Assembly (NCBI RefSeq): GCF_009363895.1
Contig: NZ_CP045434.1
Coordinates: 2,973,291-3,037,290 of the forward strand
Direction of reading: 5' to 3'
Origin: Sphingomonas ginsengisoli An et al. 2013
GTDB taxonomy: Bacteria; Pseudomonadota; Alphaproteobacteria; Sphingomonadales; Sphingomonadaceae
Length of the DNA: 64,000 nt
The translations under genes were made by a program, and so were the position numbers. Positions within the stretch are counted from its first letter, which is position 1. Each line of letters opens with the position of its first letter. Below, piece by piece: positions 34,336-44,957 of the stretch. Below the pieces are notes generated by a model. The model searched no databases. It was not told the origin of the DNA and saw nothing but the letters and a program-made list of their open reading frames with translations.

Positions 34336-34689
34336 TCACCCGCTCCAGACGTCGGGGACGTGGCGGGGCCAGCGGCCGGGAACGATGAAGATGGCGTCGA
34401 TCCGGATGGTGCTGCAGCCGCGCCCGTAACGCGGGGCCAGCCGCTCGGCGGCGACCGCCACCCGCTTCAATCGGCTGCGGTCGAGGGCGAGGTCGGCGCT
34501 TTGCTGGTCGCGCCGCTTCTTGACCTCGACGAATGCGAGCGTGCCGCCGCGCCGTGCGACCAAGTCGACCTCGCCGCCCGGCACCCGCGCGCGCTGGGCC
34601 AGGATCCGCCAACCTTGCAGCCGGAGCCACCAGGCGGCGATCGTCTCGGCCCGGCGCCCCTGCCGTTCGGCGACCGCGCGACGGTTCAG
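34336..34689 (-). CDS. YraN-family endonuclease-like protein (UPF0102), CTG start likely
   Basis: A 117-residue protein of the UPF0102/YraN family: AERQGRRAETIAAWWLRLQGWRIL, then the PD-(D/E)xK-like core RVPGGEVDLVARRGGTLAFVEVKKR with D, E and K in place. The family is a predicted Holliday-junction-resolvase-like nuclease of unknown role. There is no ATG, GTG or TTG in frame near the expected N-terminus. A CTG at 34689 overlapping the rsmI stop (CTGA) is the only well-placed start. The order rsmI-yraN-gshB is widespread. Confidence 0.8.
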   Translation of the reverse strand: MNRRAVAERQGRRAETIAAWWLRLQGWRILAQRARVPGGEVDLVARRGGTLAFVEVKKRRDQQSADLALDRSRLKRVAVAAERLAPRYGRGCSTIRIDAIFIVPGRWPRHVPDVWSG

Positions 34690-35522
34690 CGCGCGAGCTC
34701 CAGCGCCCGGGCATAGGCGCGCTTGCGCGGCACGCCGAGCGCCTGCGCCACCTCGGCCGCGGCGCGCGAGGGGCTCGCCTGCGCCAGCGCTGCGCGTAGC
34801 GCCGCGTCGAGCTCGTCCTCGCTCGCCGGCGCGCGATCGGCGGGCGGGCCGATCACGATCACGATCTCGCCGCGCGGCGGTTGCGCCTCGACCCGCGCGA
34901 CAAGTTCGCCGAGCGTCCCCGTCAGGCATTCCTCGTGGAGCTTGCTGATCTCGCGCACCACCGCGCCCGCGCGCTCGCCCAGTCCGGCGTGGAGCGCCGC
35001 CAGGCACTCCGCCACCCGGCTGCCGCCCTCATAGAAGACCAAGGTCGCGCGCAGAGCGGCCAGCTCGGCGATGGCATCGGCGCGCGCCTTGGCCTTGGCG
35101 GGCAGGAAGCCGCCGAACAGGAAGCGGTCGGTCGGCAGCCCCGCCAGCGTCAGCGCGGCGATCACCGCCGAGGGACCGGGCAGCGTATGCACCGCCAGCC
35201 CCGCCTCGCGCGCTGCCCGAACGAGCTTGTAGCCGGGATCGGAGATGAGCGGCGTCCCCGCGTCGCTGACCAGCGCCACCGCTTGATGGGCCAGCCGGGC
35301 GAGCACCGCGGCGCGGTCGGCCTCGCTCGAATGGTCGTGGTAATTCTGCATCCGCGCGGTGGCGCCGATGTGGGCGAGCAGCTTGGCGGTGACGCGCTTG
35401 TCCTCGGCGAGGATGAGGTCGGCGCCGCGCAGCACCTCGGCCGCGCGCGCAGTCAGGTCGCCCAGATTGCCGATCGGGGTCGCAACGATATAGAGGCCGG
35501 GCGAAAGCGTTGACGTGTCCAT
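34686..35522 (-). CDS. rsmI: 16S rRNA (cytidine(1402)-2'-O)-methyltransferase
   Basis: Methylates the ribose of C1402 in the decoding centre of 16S rRNA. Seen: GLYIVATPIGNLGDLTARAAEVL, AEDKRVTAKLLAHIG, the NYHDH motif, SDAGTPLISDPGYKLVRAA and TLPGPSAVIAALTLAGLPTDRFLFGGFLP. 278 residues from the ATG at 35522. Divergent from the LpoA-like gene, a common bacterial arrangement; only 15 bases separate the starts, so both promoters lie in each other's 5' ends. Confidence 0.94.
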   Translation of the reverse strand: MDTSTLSPGLYIVATPIGNLGDLTARAAEVLRGADLILAEDKRVTAKLLAHIGATARMQNYHDHSSEADRAAVLARLAHQAVALVSDAGTPLISDPGYKLVRAAREAGLAVHTLPGPSAVIAALTLAGLPTDRFLFGGFLPAKAKARADAIAELAALRATLVFYEGGSRVAECLAALHAGLGERAGAVVREISKLHEECLTGTLGELVARVEAQPPRGEIVIVIGPPADRAPASEDELDAALRAALAQASPSRAAAEVAQALGVPRKRAYARALELAR

Positions 35523-35537
35523 AAGGAAGCTCGCCTG

Positions 35538-36650
35538 ATGACACCCTCCAGCCCACGGCGGCAAGCCCGCCGCGCCGTCCTAACCGCCTCGTTCGCCGCG
35601 CTGCTGCTCGCCGGCTGTTCGGGCGGGCCAGGCTTGCGTCCGGAAGGTCCCGGTCCCGGCGGGGCCCGTAATCGGGTCGCGGTGCTAGTTCCGACCAGCG
35701 GCCCCGACGCCGCGGTCGGGCAGGGGATCGCCAATGCGGCGCGCCTCGCGCTGGCCGACAGCGGCGGCGACGCGCTCGACCTCACCGTCTACAACACCGC
35801 CGAAGCCGGGGCGTCGGCCGCCGCGCAGCGTGCTCTGGCGAGCGGCGCCGGGCTCATCCTCGGCCCGCTGCTCGGCGACCAGGTGCGGACCGTCGCCCCG
35901 CTCGCCGGGCGGGCGGGGGTGCCGGTGCTCGCCTTCAGCAACGACGAGCGGGCGGCGGGGAACGGAACCTTCATCCTCGGCGTCGTCCCCGGCCAGGCGG
36001 TGGCGCGCGTGATCGGCGAAGCGCGCCGGCAGGGCGTCAGCCGCTTCGCCGCGCTGGTCCCGCAAACCACCTATGGCGAGCGCGCCAGCGAGGGGCTCGA
36101 CCGCGCCGTCGGGCAGAGCGGCGGGCGCCTGACCGGCCTCGCCCGCTACGCCACGCTGGCGGAAGCGCGCGCTGGGCTGCGTCGCCTCAACGCCGCCGGC
36201 TATGACGCGCTGCTGATCGTCGACGATGGCCGCACCGCCGCGGCGCTCGCTCCGGCAGTCGCCCCGGGGGCGCGCATCCTCGGGCCCGACCTGTGGGCCG
36301 GCGAGCGCGCGCTCGGTCGCGTGCCGCGCCTCCGCGGCGCGCTGTTCGCGGCGCCCTTGGATAGCCGCTTCGGCCAGTTCGCCAGCCGCTACAAGGCGCG
36401 CTTCGGCGCGGTCCCGCCGCGGCTTGCCAGCCTCGGCTACGATAGCGTGCTGCTGACCGTCCGCGCCGCGCGCCAGTGGGCGCCCGGTCGTCGCTTCCCG
36501 CTGCGCAGCCTGACCGACGACGAAGGCTTCGTCGGGGTCGACGGCGTGTTCCGCTTCACCCGCTCAGGAGTCGCCGAGCGCGGCCTCGAGGTGCGCCAGG
36601 TCACCGCCACCGGCAGCCAGCTCGTCTCGCCGGCCCCCGGTCACTTCTAG
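35538..36650 (+). CDS. Penicillin-binding protein activator LpoA-like lipoprotein
   Basis: A 370-residue lipoprotein: signal peptide with lipobox LLLAGC (lipidated Cys27), then a periplasmic type-1 binding fold (RVAVLVPTSGPDAAVGQGIANAARLALAD, GAGLILGPLLGDQVRTVAPLAGRAGVPVLAFSN, FAALVPQTTYGERASEG). The Peripla_BP_6 domain and its position opposite rsmI match the LpoA/penicillin-binding protein activator family, which stimulates PBP1a. It lacks the N-terminal TPR domain of E. coli LpoA, which is usual in alphaproteobacteria. Confidence 0.85.
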   Translation: MTPSSPRRQARRAVLTASFAALLLAGCSGGPGLRPEGPGPGGARNRVAVLVPTSGPDAAVGQGIANAARLALADSGGDALDLTVYNTAEAGASAAAQRALASGAGLILGPLLGDQVRTVAPLAGRAGVPVLAFSNDERAAGNGTFILGVVPGQAVARVIGEARRQGVSRFAALVPQTTYGERASEGLDRAVGQSGGRLTGLARYATLAEARAGLRRLNAAGYDALLIVDDGRTAAALAPAVAPGARILGPDLWAGERALGRVPRLRGALFAAPLDSRFGQFASRYKARFGAVPPRLASLGYDSVLLTVRAARQWAPGRRFPLRSLTDDEGFVGVDGVFRFTRSGVAERGLEVRQVTATGSQLVSPAPGHF

Positions 36651-37180
36651 TCCGCGCCCACCTCGAGCACGGTTTCGTAGCGCGCGCCGGCGCGGGTCAG
36701 GTGGCTCTCGAACAGGGTGACGCGGTCGGCAGTCCACGACGAGCTGGCGAAGGCGGCGTGGCGTTCGAGCCATGCCACGACCGCCGGCGGCTCGGCGCCG
36801 CTCCAGCGGGCGAGTGTGAGGTGAGGGTGGTAGGCGCGGTGCTCGGGAGTGAGGCCGACGCCCTGGCACAGCCGGTCGAGGCGGGCGGCGAGGGCGGCCA
36901 GCGGCTCCTTCGGCGCGACTCCGGCCCATAGCGCGCCGCCCCGCCGCCTGGCGAAACGACCGACCCCGGCCAACGCGATCTCGAACGCCGCGAAGCGGAA
37001 AGCCGCCAGTGCGGCGGCCAGATCCTCGGCCATCGGCCGTTCGACCTCGCCGATGAAGCGCAGGGTAAGGTGGAGCTGGTCCTCCTCCTGCCAACGGACC
37101 GGCAGCCCGTCGTCCATCAGGTCGAGCGCGGCGTCGCGGATCGCTGCCGGCGGTCGCACGGCAAGGAACAGACGGTGCAT
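36647..37180 (-). CDS. thpR: RNA 2',3'-cyclic phosphodiesterase (2H family)
   Basis: A 177-residue 2H phosphoesterase. Two catalytic motifs, HLTLRF at about 37-42 and HLTLAR at about 120-125, mark the family, plus FLAVRPP at the N-terminus. Opens 2',3'-cyclic phosphate ends on RNA, with ligase activity noted for archaeal and E. coli relatives. It overlaps the 3' end of the LpoA-like gene by 4 bases, convergent. Confidence 0.9.
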   Translation of the reverse strand: MHRLFLAVRPPAAIRDAALDLMDDGLPVRWQEEDQLHLTLRFIGEVERPMAEDLAAALAAFRFAAFEIALAGVGRFARRRGGALWAGVAPKEPLAALAARLDRLCQGVGLTPEHRAYHPHLTLARWSGAEPPAVVAWLERHAAFASSSWTADRVTLFESHLTRAGARYETVLEVGAD

Positions 37181-37303
37181 GGCCTCTTCTTAACAAGCTG
37201 TTCCGGAGCGGGTCATCACTTTCGCTTGAAGAGGCTCAAGCAAAGCCCGATATAGGTGTCTGCTCGGGGAGTGTCGTCGAGGCCCCCCGGAAAAGGAGAG
37301 ACA

Positions 37304-38041
37304 ATGTCGAACTGGTCTGACCCGCGCACGACGACCGCCGCGCAACCCGCCGCCACGGTGGGTGTCCCGCGTGCCGCCCGCGACGTGGGCCTGCGGTCCT
37401 ACATGCTGAGCGTTTACAATTACATGGCGTCGGGTGTGCTGCTGACCGGCATCGTCGCCTATGCGCTGGCCGCGAGCGGCTTCGCGCAAGCCATCTTCTT
37501 CAACGGCGGCATCCTCCGCTGGGTGTTCATCTTCGCCCCGCTGATCATGATCATGATCATGGGCGCAAGCATCCAGCGCATGTCGACCGGCGCGACCCAG
37601 GCGTTCTACTGGGCGTTCGCGGCGGTGATGGGCGTGTCGATGTCGGTCATCCCGCTGATCTACAGCGGCACCAGCATCGCCCAGACCTTCTTCGCCACCG
37701 CGGCGGCGTTCCTCGGGCTGTCGCTGTGGGGCTATTCGACCAAGAAGGACCTGTCGGGTTTCGGCACCTTCCTGATCATGGGTGTGGTCGGGCTGATCGT
37801 GGTCATGCTGCTTAACCTGTTCATCCGTTCGGATGCGTTGAGCATGGTGATCAGCGCGGTCGGCGTGCTGCTGTTCGCGGGCCTCACCGCCTACGACACG
37901 CAGAAGATCAAGAGCATCTACGCCCAGGTCGCGGGTAGCGACATGGTCGGCAAGTCGGCCGTGCTGGGCGCGCTGACGCTCTACCTGGACTTCATCAACA
38001 TGTTCCAGTTCCTGCTGAGCTTCATGGGCGACCGCCGCTAA
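37304..38041 (+). CDS. Bax inhibitor-1/YccA family membrane protein
   Basis: A 245-residue integral membrane protein with seven hydrophobic helices (for example YMASGVLLTGIVAYALAASG, WVFIFAPLIMIMIMG, AFYWAFAAVMGVSMSVIPLI, LTAYDTQKIKSIY near the C-terminus). The D-T-Q-K-I and the paired acidic/basic loop are the BI-1 signature; relatives form proton-regulated calcium leak channels or interact with FtsH. ATG at 37304 set by AAGGAGAG. A terminator follows. Confidence 0.92.
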   Translation: MSNWSDPRTTTAAQPAATVGVPRAARDVGLRSYMLSVYNYMASGVLLTGIVAYALAASGFAQAIFFNGGILRWVFIFAPLIMIMIMGASIQRMSTGATQAFYWAFAAVMGVSMSVIPLIYSGTSIAQTFFATAAAFLGLSLWGYSTKKDLSGFGTFLIMGVVGLIVVMLLNLFIRSDALSMVISAVGVLLFAGLTAYDTQKIKSIYAQVAGSDMVGKSAVLGALTLYLDFINMFQFLLSFMGDRR

Positions 38042-38070
38042 GGCATCGCCCCGGATTTCGGACGGCAACG

Positions 38071-38104
38071 AGGGCCCGGCGGAGCGATCCGCCGGGCCCT
38101 TTTG
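38071..38104 (+). terminator. Rho-independent terminator after the BI-1 family gene
   Basis: AGGGCCCGGCGGA and TCCGCCGGGCCCT form a perfect 13-bp stem with a GCGA loop followed by TTT. It ends transcription of the BI-1 gene. Confidence 0.9.
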
Positions 38105-38185
38105 CGTGGGCGCGACCGGAGCCATCCACAGCTTTTCGTCCGACTCCATGTTCCTGTTATGTTCCAGGCGCGTTATGCCCGCGTC

Positions 38186-38401
38186 ATGTCCGCCAAGCAC
38201 ATCCGCACCACTGCCGACCTCGTCCGCTTCAACGCCGCGATCCGGATCGATTGCCCGCATTGCGCGGCGGCGCGAACGCTCGGCGGGGCACAGGTCGTGC
38301 AACTGCTTGGCGTCTGCGGGTTCGAGGCGGCGGAGGCGCGGCTGCGCTGCGGCCGCTGCCGGGGCAAGGGGGCGCGGGTGACGGTGCTGCCGCCGGTCTA
38401 G
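38186..38401 (+). CDS. Small conserved hypothetical protein with two CxxC pairs
   Basis: A 71-residue protein beginning [23 protein letters not shown]. Cysteine pairs CPHC and CGRC, about 45 residues apart, suggest a zinc ribbon. No other domain is visible. Starts at 38186 or 38159 fit; the frame opens at 38102. The short basic, zinc-binding form suggests a nucleic-acid or regulatory role, but nothing supports a specific one. Confidence 0.6.
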   Translation: MSAKHIRTTADLVRFNAAIRIDCPHCAAARTLGGAQVVQLLGVCGFEAAEARLRCGRCRGKGARVTVLPPV

Positions 38402-38472
38402 CGGTAGGCGCCTAAGTCGCTCGCTCGCCTTGCCTTTCGGCGTGCAATGCCCATTTCGTCGCTTCACTCGCG

Positions 38473-38501
38473 CGCCCGCTCGTCCCGAGCGGCGTCGAGG
38501 G
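38473..38501. repeat. Partial copy of dispersed repeat C
   Basis: CCGCTCGTCCCGAGCGG followed by CGTCGAGGGA matches one arm of the inverted repeat at 63653-63742. It lies just upstream of uvrA, and the apparent N-terminal extension of the uvrA reading frame from 38430 runs through it, so that extension is not protein coding. Confidence 0.5.
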
Positions 38502-38537
38502 ATTGCCTCCGGAACGAATTGGGAACAAACTCACTTC

Positions 38538-41576
<3,039 letters not shown>

Positions 41577-41660
41577 GGAAGGGTGTTGGATCAGCAAACT
41601 CGCTTACGTTATCGCCCCTATTGAGCGGCTAGCGCATTTGTATACCGTGCAGCCGCCGAG

Positions 41661-42188
41661 ATGGGGGTGTGTTTGTCCGTTGTCACTACTGCCGAGACCG
41701 ACATCAAGGAGCGGCTCTCGTTAGGTGTGGTTACTTTGGTCGCAGCGAGAGCGGGGTGCGAGGTCTGCGAAATCAAGGTCGATAGAACATCGCGAGATGT
41801 TAGCATCAGCCCCATAGACGGTGAGATCGTGCAAATCGATGCTCAGCTGAAATCCACAATAAATTTGATCGATGCTGGAGATAAATTCAAATTCGATCTT
41901 CCCGTGAACAATTATAATAGACTTCGCGCCACCAATGTGGGCAACGCTCAGATCTTAATTGTTTTAGATCTACCGAGATCGTCTGTCGATTGGCTATCGG
42001 TTTCAGCTGCTCAAGTAGTGCTTAAAAGGTGTGCGTACTGGGCCAGCTTGTACGGCGCTCCAGAAAGGGAAAGTGGCTCGACGGTGCGTATCGAGTTTCC
42101 AAAGTCGCAGGTTTTTACCCCCGAGGCTTTGATAGATATCATGACCCGACGTTTCGAACGTATCAAACAACATCACGGAGGCTTCTGA
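41661..42188 (+). CDS. DUF4365 domain-containing protein
   Basis: A 175-residue protein. Its order of conserved parts follows DUF4365: an N-terminal helix (IKERLSLGVVTLVAARAGCEV), a D-x-Q-x-K core (IDAQLKST at about 51-58), NYNRLRATN, ILIVLDLP, LKRCAYWASLYGAPE, STVRIEFPKSQVFTPEAL. I recall DUF4365 as part of the PD-(D/E)xK nuclease-like superfamily; the core fits that, but this is recollection and the usual D/E-x-K is a Q-x-K. Overlaps the next gene by one base (TGATG). Low GC and likely transferred. Confidence 0.7.
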   Translation: MGVCLSVVTTAETDIKERLSLGVVTLVAARAGCEVCEIKVDRTSRDVSISPIDGEIVQIDAQLKSTINLIDAGDKFKFDLPVNNYNRLRATNVGNAQILIVLDLPRSSVDWLSVSAAQVVLKRCAYWASLYGAPERESGSTVRIEFPKSQVFTPEALIDIMTRRFERIKQHHGGF

Positions 42189-43318
42189 TGGAACGCCTCA
42201 ATAGAGACATCAGCGCAAACACGGACATCTCGCTTAGTTCGCTCAAAGCCTACTTGGAGAACTCGGGGTACAAGCGTCGCGAGCAATGGGGCAGCTTTCT
42301 CGAAAGGTTCTCAAGGAAGCGTGCTGGGCGTGAAGACAATGTCCTTTTGCCGACGCAAAGTGAGCTGGTCGATTATGAAAAGCGAGTTTCAGACCTAGTC
42401 GACGCCCTCTCTCGTCAGCTTAAATTGCCCACGCCACTTTTGCTTAAGCAAATAGCAAACGCTGGATACGAGGTAGTTCGTATCATCGCCAATGAGGGTG
42501 AGACGCAGAGTACTCTCGCGTACGACGCGGCGATAGATTTGCTTCGTGGCGGCTACGCCTTAATTGACTCATCAGCCGTGGTGGCAATCTCTAGCAATGA
42601 CCTCCGCACGATACGTGGTCGCAGGCCTGACATTGTTCGTCGTTATCTAGATGGGGTGCGCGTCGGACAGACGGAAGTCGGCAGCTTCGTCATGACACTT
42701 TTGATGCCAGTTGCCGCCGATGGAGTGGCACTGGACTTACCCCCAACGGTCGCAGACCGCTTCGGTACAAAGGTCGCGGAGCGAATGTCGTCGGCATTGG
42801 GAGGTACGCATTCTGCTGTTCGATCAGGAGAAATGACAATCGCCGAGCTTACAGCGAAGGGAATAACTGCGAATTTCAGTGCGGGCTTAGCAAGGATGGT
42901 TGAAGCAGTAGGCGACGTAACCTTAAGTATTGCTCCCACACTCCGAGACAACAAACAATTGAGGCCCACGCTTAGCACTTTTCACTATGACGATGTGAAG
43001 AGGCTCCGTCAGATTGAACATCAGTTAACACCCCCAGAACACCAGCGAGAAATGTCACTGAGTGGAACAGTTATTAACATCAGCGAGCCGCGGGGCAAAG
43101 TGAGCGGCGTGATTGTCCTCAAGTCCGAAGTTTTTGGCGAGGAAAGACCAGTCAGAATTAAATATGATCGCTCGGATCGTTCGACAATAATGGAAGCCAT
43201 GGCGAGAAAGTCTGACGTGTATCTGGCGGTAGATGGATCACTTACTTCTCGTGGTGGGCACTATCGACTGGACGAGCCGCATGACTTCAGAATTGTAGGT
43301 CGCGGCTCGCTGGCTTGA
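42188..43318 (+). CDS. Hypothetical protein, partner of the DUF4365 gene
   Basis: A 376-residue protein I do not recognise by name. Visible parts: an N-terminal block SSLKAYLENSGYKRREQWGSFLERF with charged residues and VLLPTQSELVDYEKRVSDLV (about 15-75); a middle helical region (about 80-260); and a C-terminal small beta-barrel-like domain (SLSGTVINIS, GVIVLKS, RPVRIKY, DVYLAVDGSL, DFRIVGRG; about 290-376). No signal peptide or membrane helix. Start ATG at 42188 overlaps the DUF4365 stop, so the two are translationally coupled. It has the low GC and rare codons of the island. Confidence 0.6.
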   Translation: MERLNRDISANTDISLSSLKAYLENSGYKRREQWGSFLERFSRKRAGREDNVLLPTQSELVDYEKRVSDLVDALSRQLKLPTPLLLKQIANAGYEVVRIIANEGETQSTLAYDAAIDLLRGGYALIDSSAVVAISSNDLRTIRGRRPDIVRRYLDGVRVGQTEVGSFVMTLLMPVAADGVALDLPPTVADRFGTKVAERMSSALGGTHSAVRSGEMTIAELTAKGITANFSAGLARMVEAVGDVTLSIAPTLRDNKQLRPTLSTFHYDDVKRLRQIEHQLTPPEHQREMSLSGTVINISEPRGKVSGVIVLKSEVFGEERPVRIKYDRSDRSTIMEAMARKSDVYLAVDGSLTSRGGHYRLDEPHDFRIVGRGSLA

Positions 43319-43461
43319 ACAAACTTTCACGCGATGCAAATCGGATTTCAGCTCGGACGGTAGATTCGGCCGCAGCGATGAGAGATGGCCCGATGGCCTT
43401 CAAGCCACACCGCCCAAAGTCCCACCGGGAACGCGCCGCCCCCGCCACCCGTTCTTCACCC

Positions 43462-43701
43462 ATGGCCTTTACCCAGCTCGATCCGCCCGTGCCCGTCCAT
43501 GTCCTCGACCGCGGGAGCGGGATGGCGTTTGCGGTGATCGACTATGGGCCAGAGTTCGACCTCCTCTGGGTCACCGGCATGGACGAGGGCGGCGAGGTGT
43601 GGTGCGTCCCCAATCCGCAGGTCCGGCTCCAGGCCAACTGGTCGATGGGCCGCAAGAAAGCCGCCGGCAAAGTCCCCAACCTCGCCGCCATCGCCGGCTA
43701 G
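43462..43701 (+). CDS. Small hypothetical protein
   Basis: A 79-residue protein beginning MAFTQLDPPVPVHVLDRGSG and continuing GMAFAVIDYGPEFDLLWVTGMDEGGEVWCVPNPQVRLQ. GC-rich and core-like, so it lies outside the low-GC island. The frame runs back to 43315 and includes a similar MAF start at 43393; the later start fits better, and the intervening residues look unlike protein. No function is visible. Confidence 0.6.
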   Translation: MAFTQLDPPVPVHVLDRGSGMAFAVIDYGPEFDLLWVTGMDEGGEVWCVPNPQVRLQANWSMGRKKAAGKVPNLAAIAG

Positions 43702-43717
43702 CCGCCGCTTACTGGGC

Positions 43718-43806
43718 GTCACCCCGGACTTGATCCGGGGTCCCGCTTCTTGCCTTTTCACCTTCCCAAAAAAGAAGCGGGATGCCGGATCAGGTCCGGC
43801 ATGACG
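43718..43806. repeat. Dispersed inverted repeat, type A, copy 2
   Basis: GTCACCCCGGACTTGATCC...GAAGCGGGATGCCGGATC...GCATGACG, nearly identical at both ends to the element at 1530-1614, with a different centre. The arms pair imperfectly (GGGGTCCCGCTTC with GAAGCGGGAT). Confidence 0.8.
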
Positions 43807-43833
43807 AATTGGGACTTCGCGTCGAAGGAGGCC

Positions 43834-43854
43834 GTCACGGAGTAAATCCGTGAC
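43834..43854. other. Perfect 8-bp palindrome in the intergenic region
   Basis: GTCACGGA-GTAAA-TCCGTGAC, immediately downstream of the type-A repeat. The rest of 43707-43991 has no supported gene: reading frames here give arginine-rich text without family similarity. The palindrome might be a terminator stem or a mobile-element end. There is no T-run after it. Confidence 0.5.
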
Positions 43855-43991
43855 GTCGATCAGGTTGGGCTGACGCCCACCTGTCGGCCGGTTCGCGGCC
43901 TCTCTTCGCGCTACTGTGCGTGCCGCTGCGCGCCATGCTCGTTGCGCTCGGGGCCTTGAACAATAGGATTTCGCCTGCTCCACCCTGGTCG

Positions 43992-44888
43992 ATGCGATAC
44001 CTCGACAAGGAACCCGGCACCGCCTGGTGGGACCAGAAGCGCGGCTGCCACATGCAGGTCCAGCCCGACGGCAGCCTCGCGCCGTGGGAGCCCAAGCCCT
44101 CCCGCCACACCGTGGAAAATCTCCTCGCCGAAATCGCCGAGGCGGAGAATTGGCGCCCCGACGGGCCCGAGGAGAATAAGCGCCCGACCATCTGCGACCG
44201 CGAGGACCAGCTCTTCCCCAAGCTAATGGACCGCGACGACGAGGAGCGCGCCCTGCTCCGCGCCGAGGTGCCCGATGACCAGCGCGAGGACGGCTGGACG
44301 CTCGCCCGCCGCACCCTCTTCCTCGAACGGCTCGCCGACACCTGCTCGGTGCTCGAAGCCGCCGCCTCGGTCGGCCTCTCCCGTCAGTCGGCGCGCAAGC
44401 TCTACCGCCGCGCGCCCGCTTTCCGCGCCGCTTGGGACGCGGCGCTCGCGCAGTCGGTCGCGGTGCTCGCCGAGACCGCCTTCCATCGCGCCCGCTTCGG
44501 CACCGAGACCGAGGTCTATTGGAACGGCCACGTCGTCGGCCACCGCACGGTCCACCACGACCGGCTGCTGATGTACCTGCTGCGCGTCCGCGATCCGTTC
44601 AACTATGCTCCGATCGACGAGGTCGACCGCTGGCAGCGCCAGCGCGGCTTGGCGGCGACGGCGCGCCCGCTCGACCTCGCCTCCGCCTCGCCGCCCGCGT
44701 TGGCGCAGCCGGCGGCGGACCACCCCCCGCACCAGGGAAACTTGGAAACTTCGTGTCTCCCTGCGGCACAGTTTGCGGCCAACGCACCCCCGAACCAGGG
44801 AAACTTGGAAACTTCGCCGGCCATCCGCTGGACCGGCGGGGCCTTCGGCTTCGCCCGCCGCGCGGTCGCTCGGCCAGCGGCGGGCTAG
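43992..44888 (+). CDS. HTH-containing hypothetical protein with a tandem repeat at the C-terminus
   Basis: A 298-residue protein. Residues about 1-70 carry a conserved-looking block (EPGTAWWDQKRGCHMQV, PDGSLAPWEPKPSRHTVENLL). A helix-turn-helix follows around 125-160 (TCSVLEAAASVGLSRQSARKLYRRAPAFRAAW), resembling terminase-small-subunit or resolvase-type HTHs. The C-terminal 60 residues contain two copies of QGNLETS encoded by a 23-base DNA repeat. Start uncertain between 43920 and 43992. A DNA-binding function is inferred only from the HTH. Confidence 0.6.
   Translation: MRYLDKEPGTAWWDQKRGCHMQVQPDGSLAPWEPKPSRHTVENLLAEIAEAENWRPDGPEENKRPTICDREDQLFPKLMDRDDEERALLRAEVPDDQREDGWTLARRTLFLERLADTCSVLEAAASVGLSRQSARKLYRRAPAFRAAWDAALAQSVAVLAETAFHRARFGTETEVYWNGHVVGHRTVHHDRLLMYLLRVRDPFNYAPIDEVDRWQRQRGLAATARPLDLASASPPALAQPAADHPPHQGNLETSCLPAAQFAANAPPNQGNLETSPAIRWTGGAFGFARRAVARPAAG
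44731..44816 (+). repeat. Two 23-base direct repeats inside the HTH gene
   Basis: ACCAGGGAAACTTGGAAACTTCG-type copies begin at 44731 and 44794, 63 bases (21 codons) apart, so the repeat keeps the reading frame (QGNLETS twice). Intervening sequence differs. Each copy itself contains the half-repeat GAAACTT twice. Confidence 0.8.
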
Positions 44889-44930
44889 CCCCCGCCGCCT
44901 CTTTTCAAAGCAAACGATAAGAGTCATTCT

Positions 44931-44957
44931 CTCCCCGAAACGGGAGGAGAAAAGCTG
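44931..44957 (+). promoter_or_regulatory. Ribosome-binding site partly inside a hairpin
   Basis: CTCCC (44931-44935) can pair with GGGAG (44942-44946) around CGAAAC, and the second arm is part of the GGGAGGAG ribosome-binding site of the next gene. Five base pairs is weak; it could modestly dampen initiation. Confidence 0.35.

Larger units (their letters stand above)
41577..43390. other. Low-GC genomic island
   Basis: Composition drops sharply: 26 of 60 bases in 41821-41880 are G or C, against 37 of 60 in 40021-40080 of uvrA. The two genes inside use ATA, TTA and AGA codons that the neighbours avoid. GC-rich sequence resumes about 43390. I see no integrase, transposase or flanking direct repeats, so the mechanism of arrival is not visible. 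The island holds a DUF4365 gene and an overlapping partner. Confidence 0.75.

Noticed and set aside
38430..38537. A longer N-terminus for uvrA
   Set aside because: The added 36 residues have an Arg/Pro-rich composition, run through a dispersed repeat, and precede the canonical UvrA start [10 protein letters not shown].
41577..41660. An integrase or transposase at the left edge of the low-GC island
   Set aside because: No ORF or motif for a recombinase is visible, and no direct repeats flank the island by eye.
43456..43983. A 175-codon minus-strand frame across the type-A repeat
   Set aside because: It runs through the inverted repeat and opposite the small plus-strand gene; its composition is that of antisense.
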